From NCBI RefSeq assembly GCF_030247195.1, contig NC_080671.1, positions 16,194,843-16,258,842 of the forward strand: 64,000 bases of DNA. Reading direction: 5' to 3'. The notes beneath the pieces were generated by a model. The model ran no database searches and had not been told where the DNA came from. It saw only the letters and a list, made by a program, of their open reading frames with translations. The translations under genes were made by a program, and so were the position numbers. This DNA comes from Topomyia yanbarensis. Taxonomy: Eukaryota > Arthropoda > Insecta > Diptera > Culicidae. Shown here piece after piece: positions 54,030 through 62,719 of the stretch; within the stretch, counting starts at the first letter, position 1; every line of letters starts with the position of its first letter.

Positions 54030-56310
54030 TTTTTGCCTTTCTCATATAAAGAAAGGCTATGCAATCACTGTAAAAATCGACTTTTTAACCGAGGCCCGGA
54101 GGGCCGAGTGTCATACACCATTCGATTCAGTTCGTCGAGATCGGCAAATGTCTGTGTGTGTGTATGTATGTGTGTGTGTATGTGTGTGTGTATGTGTGTG
54201 TGTGTCATTTAAACTCACACAATTTTCTCAGAGATGGCTGAACCGATTTTCGCAAATTTAGTTTCATCTGAAAGGTATAACGCTCCCATAAGCTGCTATT
54301 GAATTTTTAGTTGATCCGACTTCCGGTTCCGGAGTTACGGGTTGAAGAGTGCGGTCACACAGCAAATTCCCATATAAACTGGTACCACCATGATGTTCAA
54401 ATGATGTAAAACATATTAAAATTGATGTAACATTACTCTAGTTTGCGGGTCTGTATCACTAATGATCAATCAAAGTAGCTTTGACCACATTGGCCACCTA
54501 TGACGGTTCATGTCGCCCCCCGGGGAACCCGCCAAGTTCCTAAGCTTATATCACACCCATTCGCCAACGATTTCTCTACCGATTTTTACAAACTTGATTT
54601 CAAATGAAAGATACAGTAATGCCATTGACTGCTGCTGAATTTCATTCGGTTCTGACTCTTGCTTCCGGAGTTACAGGGGTGTTAGTAAGGATACACTGGA
54701 ATTTCCCATATAAATCGGTACAATCGTAATACCTCAGAGGCTAAAAACTATTAAAATGGTCACCAAATAACTTCTAATCGCAGATCTAGATCACTGATTG
54801 CCAATCAAACATTCTTTGAATATATTGTCCACTATCAACGATTCCGGAAGTCCGGAATTCCGGGCATATTTCACAATTAAAGTCAAATCGATTCTTCGGT
54901 GATGACTGAACCGATTTTCGCAAACCAAGTCTCAAATGGAAGGCAAAATATGCAGTTGAGTATTGCGTCGCCGCCCCCCCCCCCCCCCGTCTTGCCCTTA
55001 CACCTCCCTCCTTCATCACTCCCCTCCCCTTGGACCACCCTCACGCCCGCATTTCCTTCATCCATCCCGTATACCGAAATAAGATGAAGGATTTCTGACG
55101 CATCCTCCACTCCCACTCTACTAACCCCCCATTCCCTACACGTTCAAACCCATTCCACCTACCTTTCCAAATTATAATCACATGAACATAACATTGAACT
55201 CATGCTTATTAAGCTAATTAAATATTATTCTTTTGCCTTTCTCATATAGAAAGGTTATGCAATTGCTTCAAAAACCGATTTTCTAACCGAGGCCCGGAGG
55301 GCCGAGTCTCATACAACATCCGACTCAGTTCGCCGTGATCGCAAAATATCTGTGTGTATGTATGTGTGTATGTATATGTGTATGTATGTATGTATGTATG
55401 TATGTATGTATGTATGTATGTATGTATGTATGTATGTATGTATGTATGTATGTATGTATGTATGTATGTATGTATGTATGTGTGTATGTGCGGATTTGTT
55501 AACAAAATGTCCACATCGGTTTCTTGGAGATGGCTGAACCGATTTTTACAAACTAAGATTCAAATGAAAGGTATAATATTCCCATAGGTTGCTATTGAAT
55601 TTCATTTTCAACCGACATCTTGTTCCGGATTACGAGTTGAAGAGTATGGTTACAAAACAAAATTTGTTGATTTGTCCACATCGGTTTCTCGGAATTTTCT
55701 GAACCGATTTTGACAAACTTGATTTCAGCTGCTGTTGAATTTTGTGTGGATCCGAGTTCTGGTTCCTGAATTACAGGGTGATACGTACGATCACGCAGCA
55801 AATCCCGATTCTAACGAATTCTGCGATGAATTGGTGAGGTGATTTTTTTCCAAAATATAAACACAACTGTTGAATTTGTAGATCTAGGTCACCAACAGTC
55901 ATTCAAAGTCTCTTTGGCCACACTGGCCACCATCGACGGATCCGGAAGCATCCAAATTCAGAATAACGGTTATATTGGTTTTTCGAAAATGGCTAGAACG
56001 ATTTGATCAACTTAGTCTCAAATGAAAGGTGTTGCGTCCCCGGAAACTGATATTAAATTCCATCTCCATCCGACTTCCAGCTCCGGAGTTACGGGTTGTG
56101 GAGTGCGATCACATAGAAAACTCCGATTCAAACCGATACCTCGATGAATGCAAAAAGGTGCTCTTATATATACTTACCAAGTGTAATAAGAATGAAAGAC
56201 ATTTCCATAATGTTATATTGTACGAACCAGTTATTAAATCATAGTTTGGAGAAATGAGAAAGGCACAATTGCACCTATAGGTGGATTAAAACAGGTTTTT
56301 TCTATATTTT
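54030..56310. repeat. Dimeric GAGAAAGGC repeat, copy 2, inverted relative to copy 1
   Basis: Two head-to-tail monomers. Monomer 1 (about 54035-55230) starts CTTTTTGCCTTTCTCATATA; monomer 2 (about 55231-56310) starts CTTTTGCCTTTCTCATATAG and ends GGCACAATTGCACCTATAGG. Each has a GGCCCGGAGGGCC core (54094, 55284), a microsatellite, and one to three copies of a ~150-bp block (TCCGACTTCCGGTTCCGGAG type near 54316, 54648 and 56069, with diverged ones near 55610 and 55750). A C-run lies at 54973-54989. It matches 40383-32447 along its whole length, minus the retrotransposon. Non-coding. Confidence 0.88.
55352..55493. repeat. TATG microsatellite = empty equivalent of the R1-clade target
   Basis: Mostly TATG units, about 140 bp, preceded by TGTGTGTATGTATGTGTG. 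This is the reverse complement of the ACAT array at 33262-33354 plus 39071-39090, without the 5.7-kb insertion. Confidence 0.95.
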
Positions 56311-56512
56311 CGCCGATATAAAAGTTCGCAAGCGATCTTTTCTTCTTCCCATATCTGCTAGAACCGAATAATGTTCCCAAACATCGGCACTCGTGAAGTT
56401 AACTGATGATTTTTTCCCTAGCGATATTTTTAATCAGTGAACTCTTTATTAGAAAATCGGCGATGAAAAGATTCTTTTGTGAACATTGATGTTTTGATTT
56501 TTCCCAACACTG

Positions 56513-57071
56513 CTTTAACACTTTTAACTCATTGAGTAATAAAAAGCGATAAATTGCATTGATTCACATTTCTGTTTGATTCCAGCGAAGTCTACTACCG
56601 ACTCATTAAAAGTCACCGGGTCAAAGTTTTGCCAGAGGTGGCAACCCTATGAGTTTCACTGAATTGACAGCTGATCATATAGACATTTCAAAATAATAAT
56701 CGACACTCCTATACCTTTAGTTGGAATATGCAGCTATAGCGCTAATGTTTCACCGAGCATTCGTCCAAATGTTTACACAAATATTTTGACCTTATTTTCG
56801 TTCGATCCAGGCCTCTAAAATTTGCTTCTCAGATCTTTGATGAAACAACGAAAAGATGATTCTATCATAAGCGAATTCGAACAAGAGTTCACTGTGTAGG
56901 AGAGGAGGGGTTTCAGAAGTTGTTATACAGAACAGGTTCGAGGATATTTTTTCTTTTCGTATAGACATCTAAAATACTCTTTTGGAAAGATAATTCTTGA
57001 TGATCTTAACAACATCCCAATCAGAAGTTTATAACAAATATCTATCACAACTAAATCTCCTATTGATAAAT
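56513..57071. other. No recognised gene
   Basis: A/T-rich spacer between the hAT-like right end and the next GAGAAAGGC repeat. Nothing seen. Confidence 0.5.
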
Positions 57072-57762
57072 CTTTTGTCTTTCTCATATAGAAAGGTTAT
57101 GCAATCACTCATAAATTGGCAACCTAATCCCGGCCCGGAGCCATTCGACTCCGTTCGTCGAGATCGGAAAATGTCTGTGTGCGTATGTATGTGTGTAATT
57201 GTGGAAAAAAATGTCACCTCTGTTTCTCATAGATGGCTAGACCGATTTGCACAAACTTAGTCTCAAATGAAAAATACAACCTTGCCATCGGCTGCTATTT
57301 AATTTCTTATTGATTGAACTTCCGGTTCCGGAGTTAGGGGTGGAAGAGTGCGACCACACAGCAAATTCCCATATAAACTGAAATAAAAAATTCTGGGGGG
57401 AATAAGTAAAATCGAGTTTGCATTTTTGATGCCAAATGACTTTAAAATGCATAAAGCGTTGAGATTTGATGATAACTTGACAAAAATTCTTCTGACGAAA
57501 ATGCCTTTTTTGGACTTTGGTCGGGGTCGGGACCCCCCGGATCTTCCTCCTTGATCCGTCGCTGATTTCGAGCGATGTTTCAGTGTCGACACATAGTATC
57601 TCAAGATCTTGGCTGTCGATCCATGGTATGTATGTGCAAATCGTACTGAATATGTAATATACATTTTCATCATTGTATTGAACATAACCAGCCATGAAAT
57701 CGTAGTTTGGACAAATGAGAAAGGCACAATTGCACCACTAGGTGGATGATAACAGGTTTTTC
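57072..57762. repeat. GAGAAAGGC repeat, monomeric copy
   Basis: Begins TTGTCTTTCTCATATAGAAA and ends GAGAAAGGCACAATTGCACC then ACTAGGTGGAT. It has one CCCGGCCCGGAGCC core, a short microsatellite (57175-57197) and one TCCGGTTCCGGAGTTAGGGG block, giving the monomer length of about 690 bp. The middle (57380-57640) differs from other copies. Minus open frames at 57237-57727 are not supported as genes. Confidence 0.8.
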
Positions 57763-58159
57763 TGTTGTGTTAACTACTAACGAGAGCTAATTTATAACAC
57801 AATGTTTACCGCATTATGTTATAATCTTCTTATTTGATTCTGATCGGTATACTTCGATAAACTTTACCAATGTAGCTTAAGCACATAGGGCATCAAACGA
57901 CACATTATTGAAAGCATTTTCGTTGTCCAAGATCGCTATTGTAGTAGACTGAAACACCAACTAGTGAGTTTATTAAGGGTACCATCTTAAATACCACCTA
58001 AGAACATAGTACTTTTTCTCGAATTTTATGCGATTGATCGTGAGGCTACAGGACTGTAGTTGACCACGCAACGAAGGCCCTTTTCGTAGTCTAAACACTT
58101 GTCACTAGTGTTACAAGATATATGAATCCATCGGCAACCTTGTACCGTATTCCATCGAT
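57763..58159. other. No recognised gene
   Basis: Unassigned A/T-rich DNA up to the 3' tail of the CR1-like element. Nothing seen. Confidence 0.5.
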
Positions 58160-58240
58160 TTTGTATTTGTATTTGTATAAAAAGTCCAACTGACAATTTG
58201 TCTAAATGAACTAAACTAAACTAAGTTAAACTAAACACAA

Positions 58241-61200
58241 TTAAACTAGTGACAATACACGACGACGAAACTGCGAAGAATTCACGACGAAGTCGAAAAT
58301 TTCAGCAAACTCGTTGAAGCGACGACTCATTGCTAAAACCGGACTATTGGCAGCGTAGTTAGTGCTGCGCATTTCAGAATGCAGCAGGGCTCGTGGGCGA
58401 AGAGAACGGGTAGGCGCGTAGAGGCTGATTTGCGCTAGTAGCTCCGGATCATCATATTCAGCCAGCAGAATCTTTGACACGAAAGTAGCCTGCGCTGCAT
58501 GTCTCCGATGCGATAAAGTATTAAGTCCTAGAAGACGACAACGGTCCTCGTACGGTGGCAGGTTTAACGGATCGTTCCACGGCAATCCACGTAACGCATA
58601 TCGTATGAATTTACGCTGGACTGCTTCGATCCTAAGGCTCCACGTTGCTTGATAGGGGCACCAAACGACGTTTGCAAATTCCAACTGCGGGCGCACCAAT
58701 GAGCAATAAAGAGCCTTGAAACACAGAGGATCCCGAAATTCACTGGAAATTTTGAAAATAAATCCCAGTAATCGATTGGCTTTGTCGATGGACGCAGAGA
58801 CGTGATGAGTATACGTTAGCCTTTCATCAAGAATGACTCCTAGATCCTTCACGTGGTCAACGCGTTGCAGCTGAGTTCCTGCGATGTTATAGTTGAAGGT
58901 AAGCATATTTCTCGTTCGAAAATAGCTGATGACAAAACATTTTGCAACACTAAGGACCATCATGTTTCTTACACACCAGCTATAGAAGGTGTCGATAAGA
59001 TGCTGTAGCTCACGGCAATCGGCTTCATTTCGTATAACAAGAAAAAATTTTAAGTCGTCGGCAAAAAACAACTTTCCTCCACGCCTTAGAACGAAAACTG
59101 CATCATTCACGAACAGTGAAAAAAGCAGTGGACCCAGCGTACTACCTTGAGGAACTCCGGAAGTGTTGATAAAGGATTCTGAAACAATATCGCCAATTTC
59201 AACAACGACTTCACGGTGTACAAGGTAGGATCGAAGCCAATGGCAGAATCTAGTAGAACACCCTAGCTTATCAAGCTTTGTTATCAGTATCTCATGATTA
59301 ACTCTATCAAAAGCTGCTTTTAGATCAGTGTAGATAGTATCCACCTGCAATTTCTTAGACAATTGATCCGTGCAAAATGACGTGAAGCAGACGAGATTCG
59401 TCTCGACCGAACGTCCGGGGAAAAATCCGTGCTGGGATGTACTGATGTAGTGTCGACAAGCAAAAAATAACGCTTCGTTGATGATTGATTCAAATACTTT
59501 AGATTCGACTCCAAGCGAAGTGACTCCGCGATAGCTCTCCATGTTGCATCTGTCACCCTTCTTGAATACCGGGAACATTACTGAGCGTTTCCAATCCTCA
59601 GGAAACGTTTGCTGCTGAAGCGATAGGTTAAAAATATATGCAAGTGGTGTTACAAGGAAGTCCGAACATTTTTTCAATACAGTTGAAGGTATAGCACTGA
59701 GGCCGGGTGCATAAGATGACTTGGTTTTCCGAATTGCAGATATAACCATTTGTTCGGAGACAGTAAACACATCCATATCAACAGCACAAGCAGGAACGTC
59801 ACGAGTAGCATTTTCGAGTTCGATTGCGGTTGGCGAGTTAGCTGAAAAAACACTTGAGAAGAATCTGGCAAACAGCGTACATTTCGCCACAGTTGTCGTA
59901 GCTTCTTCGCCGTCGTAAAGCATCCTTGATGGAAGTCCAGTTTCTTTTCGCTTCGTGTTAACAAATGACCAAAAGCCCTTCGGGTTTCGGCGTAGATTAT
60001 TCTGCATGCGGTTTACATAGCGTTTATATAGAAGCTTGTTGTAACAACGATACTCATTACTGGCAAAAGTGAACATGCGCTTAGAAAGAGGACACCGTCG
60101 ATTTGTGTACGCACGTAGAGTTTTTGCTCGAGTGCGTTTTAGCTTTCGAAGAGTGCTGTTTGACCAGGGCGGCTTGCTAGGAGGCTGACATTTAGGCACT
60201 GAGGTCTCAACGCAGTTCAGTAGTAGTCGCTTGTAGAGGGCAACTGCAGCATTAACACTCCTTTGGGCATACAGTACACTCCAATCAATTTGCGACAGAG
60301 AACTGCGTAGCTTTACAAAATCAGTTTTGCGAAAGTTGAGACGGTCGACAGAAACAGTTTCTACGTACTGAACTGAGCGAAAAGTGCCAATTGAGATTTC
60401 AAGCGCTGGATGAAAGTTGTCAAGTGGAACAATCACGCTGGATGCTTCATTGACGGAACATACAGGTATAATAGTCTCACTAACAAAGACGAGATCCAGA
60501 AAGCGTGACTGGTGATTGGGAATCATGCTTACTTGACTTAATCCGTTGAAAGCAAATCCGTCCAGTAGCATACGACTGGCGATGTTGGTTGTCGAAGCAA
60601 TCGGGTCAGGGTAAGCGTATCCGTGTCGTGACGGCACCCAAATGAGCCCTGGCTGATTGAAATCACCAAGGACAATCATCACGCCATCCGCGCCAGCTTG
60701 TGAAGAAGCGTTATTCACAGCATCAATGTGAAGTTGCATGACATTGCAGTCGAGTCGCTTTTCAGGAGGAATATAGACAGCACCAATATAAAAGTTCCTC
60801 GATGGAGTTGTAATTCTAACCCAAACAGCCTCAACACTGGTTAAACTACCTACATCAATCTCACATGAGGCAAATGCGGTGGAAACAGCAATCAAAACTC
60901 CTCCTCCACGACCGCGAATACTGTTGCCACTATTTCGGTCCGCACGGTACACGGTGTAAGCATCGCCGAAAAGCTGCACCGATGTTATCCTCGCATCAAG
61001 CCATGTTTCGGTGAAGACGCAAACATCGTAGTCACCGTCCACAGCAGCTAAATACACGTCATCAATTTTCGTCTTAAGCCCTCTCGCGTTCTGATAGTAG
61101 ATCCGCAAACCATCAGCGTCATGTGAGAGGTGTTGTGCTGCATACCAATTTTCAGGACTGCGAGTTCGATGATCAGCATAACCGCGAGTGACGCGGGGAG

Positions 61201-61540
61201 AGCAGGATGTACTGTTGTCCAGAAGGGGAGCAAGCAGCGGTGCGGAGGGAATGACCGAGTTATGACTGTTGTGTCCAGCAGCTGACTGCAATAGGAGGCG
61301 TACTTGAGGGTGCGCAGTATCACGTGTAGCTTCGGAAGGACATATATTCTTCAAATGTTTACCTGAGCGGACAGATGCGATGCGATCGAAATTTTCATTT
61401 TGACATTGTAGATTCGCTGCAGCGGTAGAGTTCATTAAGTTGTGTTCATCATCAGACTGTAAGTGAAATTTACATTGAGGGTGTGCAGTATCTGGAAGTG
61501 CTTCGGAAGGACATATACCCTTCTTGGCTTTACCTGACAC
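58241..61540 (-). CDS. CR1-like ORF2, endonuclease-reverse transcriptase
   Basis: 1099 codons from a GTG at 61540; the same frame is open up to 61630. Residues 1-140 are a low-homology leader containing a 57-residue tandem duplication (ICPSEA at 9 and 66). EN spans ~145-380 (IYYQNARGLKTK, TETWLDARI, VLGDFNQPGLIW, VPLDNFHPAL). RT is ~600-880: FPVFKKGDRCNMESYRGVTS, QHGFFPGRSVETNL, YTDLKAAFDRVNHE, TSGVPQGSTLGPL and catalytic FADD near 826-829. A C-terminal domain follows. All expected catalytic residues look present and no stop interrupts it. It copies element RNA into nicked target DNA. No ATG stands at the frame start, so the mode of translation is open. Confidence 0.88.
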   Translation of the reverse strand: MSGKAKKGICPSEALPDTAHPQCKFHLQSDDEHNLMNSTAAANLQCQNENFDRIASVRSGKHLKNICPSEATRDTAHPQVRLLLQSAAGHNSHNSVIPSAPLLAPLLDNSTSCSPRVTRGYADHRTRSPENWYAAQHLSHDADGLRIYYQNARGLKTKIDDVYLAAVDGDYDVCVFTETWLDARITSVQLFGDAYTVYRADRNSGNSIRGRGGGVLIAVSTAFASCEIDVGSLTSVEAVWVRITTPSRNFYIGAVYIPPEKRLDCNVMQLHIDAVNNASSQAGADGVMIVLGDFNQPGLIWVPSRHGYAYPDPIASTTNIASRMLLDGFAFNGLSQVSMIPNHQSRFLDLVFVSETIIPVCSVNEASSVIVPLDNFHPALEISIGTFRSVQYVETVSVDRLNFRKTDFVKLRSSLSQIDWSVLYAQRSVNAAVALYKRLLLNCVETSVPKCQPPSKPPWSNSTLRKLKRTRAKTLRAYTNRRCPLSKRMFTFASNEYRCYNKLLYKRYVNRMQNNLRRNPKGFWSFVNTKRKETGLPSRMLYDGEEATTTVAKCTLFARFFSSVFSANSPTAIELENATRDVPACAVDMDVFTVSEQMVISAIRKTKSSYAPGLSAIPSTVLKKCSDFLVTPLAYIFNLSLQQQTFPEDWKRSVMFPVFKKGDRCNMESYRGVTSLGVESKVFESIINEALFFACRHYISTSQHGFFPGRSVETNLVCFTSFCTDQLSKKLQVDTIYTDLKAAFDRVNHEILITKLDKLGCSTRFCHWLRSYLVHREVVVEIGDIVSESFINTSGVPQGSTLGPLLFSLFVNDAVFVLRRGGKLFFADDLKFFLVIRNEADCRELQHLIDTFYSWCVRNMMVLSVAKCFVISYFRTRNMLTFNYNIAGTQLQRVDHVKDLGVILDERLTYTHHVSASIDKANRLLGFIFKISSEFRDPLCFKALYCSLVRPQLEFANVVWCPYQATWSLRIEAVQRKFIRYALRGLPWNDPLNLPPYEDRCRLLGLNTLSHRRHAAQATFVSKILLAEYDDPELLAQISLYAPTRSLRPRALLHSEMRSTNYAANSPVLAMSRRFNEFAEIFDFVVNSSQFRRRVLSLV

Positions 61541-61630
61541 AGAAGAAGTCGCCGATTCGTCAGGTAGACCGAGATCGCTCGCCGGGGTACAAGAAGTTGG
61601 ACAGACGAGTTTATCCAGAATAACTTGGCG

Positions 61631-62464
61631 CTACTGTCCACCACCAGATGGATTCTTCTCCGCAGCAATTCTGATGATAGGTCGTTGAATTTTTGAATTG
61701 GTCACAAATTCACGGAAGTAGATGTTCTCCGGCCAAGAGTCTTTGGACAGAGCCTTATCCCTGTATGATTTGCTAACGCCAACTTTAAAGGTTATGAAGC
61801 TCAGAGACGAGAGATCCTTGTCCTTAGGAACCAGACGCACTATTCTCGGTTGCAGATCCACCCCCAGACAGTCTTTTACAAGCTTAGAAATTTCATCATC
61901 CGTCGTGGTGGGATCGAATGCTGACAAGTAAACCCATAACAACTCCTCAGGTGGTGAAATTGTTTTTATCGTTTCAAACGCAGCTTTGGATCCGCGAATA
62001 TTAGGGATTTTCGTTTTGAGCGGATCATCTTCACGTTTGCGCTTCGGCGTGTTTGAAACTGGGTTATATGCAGCAATCCCTTTCCAAGGCGTGCTTACGG
62101 TTGGGGATAGCGGTCTCGAGTCAACTTTAACCGAGAGAGCTTTGACGACATCTTTCAAATCAGCTATGTCATTCTTTATAGATTTCAAGGAACTGTCGTC
62201 GGGTACTATGTCGCAACAACGCGAAGCCATTCTACGGAAATTATCATTCGAAAATAAGTCAGCACAGCCGTTGCACATCCAGAATAGGTTCCGTGGGTGG
62301 GTTCCCAGAACGTCACGAACATCATAATCCATCTTGACGCAAATCATGTGGAACGAATTTCCGCAGTAACCACGACATGTGATTCGATCAGAATCATTAA
62401 CCACTTTCGAGCAGTTGGTACAAGCCCTCCTAATCAACGCAGCTTGCACTGTCTCATACTCCAC
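61631..62464 (-). CDS. CR1-like ORF1 with PHD zinc finger
   Basis: 277 codons. A C4HC3 PHD pattern is explicit: C15, C18, C30, C34, H39, C42, C64, C67. Downstream lie a Lys/Arg-rich stretch (TPKRKREDDPLK near 150) and a C-terminal domain ~165-270 (LLWVYLSAFDPTTTDDEISK onward) that looks like an RRM-type fold seen in many LINE ORF1 proteins; that last point is inference. The frame opens after a TAG, and its first codon is GTG (GTGGAGTATGAG), possibly a mutated ATG; the next Met is residue 40, inside the finger. It ends at TAG 61633-61631, and the frame continues directly into ORF2. Confidence 0.82.
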   Translation of the reverse strand: MEYETVQAALIRRACTNCSKVVNDSDRITCRGYCGNSFHMICVKMDYDVRDVLGTHPRNLFWMCNGCADLFSNDNFRRMASRCCDIVPDDSSLKSIKNDIADLKDVVKALSVKVDSRPLSPTVSTPWKGIAAYNPVSNTPKRKREDDPLKTKIPNIRGSKAAFETIKTISPPEELLWVYLSAFDPTTTDDEISKLVKDCLGVDLQPRIVRLVPKDKDLSSLSFITFKVGVSKSYRDKALSKDSWPENIYFREFVTNSKIQRPIIRIAAEKNPSGGGQ

Positions 62465-62719
62465 CTATTTATAGTCAGTCTAAGTTTTGCAGCTCCCTTA
62501 TAATAAGCACAAATGCCTCTTCCACTGTTCAGCGATCAACGCCACCCGAGAAACACCCGTTGTTGCTTAGCAGTTTCGGCAACAAAATTCTTTGCATAAA
62601 GGTGTATGACAACGATTATTGAGCCGTTCTAGCAACCAAAAAGCGCACGTGTAAAAGCTTATGCTAATGCAACTAATCGCAGTCGTTCTTTTCACAAAGA
62701 AGTGAATAACAACCGGAGT

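Larger units (their letters stand above)
53362..56512. mobile_element. hAT-like TIR pair enclosing repeat copy 2
   Basis: CAGTGTTGGGAAAATCA at 53362 and its inverted counterpart TTTTTCCCAACACTG ending at 56512 are matching ends of the CAGnG type known from hAT elements. If the nested repeat (54030-56310) is removed, about 870 bp remain, a plausible non-autonomous hAT. The 8-bp flanks CTTACCAC and CTTTAACA do not match well, so the duplication is either mutated or the pair is fortuitous. Confidence 0.5.
58160..62700 (-). mobile_element. Near full-length CR1-like non-LTR retrotransposon with PHD-finger ORF1
   Basis: Minus strand: 5' region about 62700-62465, ORF1 62464-61631, ORF2 from 61630 to 58241, then a short 3' region ending in TATACAAATACAAATACAAA near 58160. 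A PHD-type zinc finger in ORF1 and EN-RT without RNase H in ORF2 are known features of CR1-type elements (the Anopheles T1 and Q elements belong to that clade). The 5' limit is approximate, set where the neighbouring family B relic begins. Confidence 0.88.

Noticed and set aside
57237..57727. Overlapping minus-strand frames of 152 and 142 codons
   Set aside because: They run through a GAGAAAGGC repeat and share no sequence with frames in the other copies.
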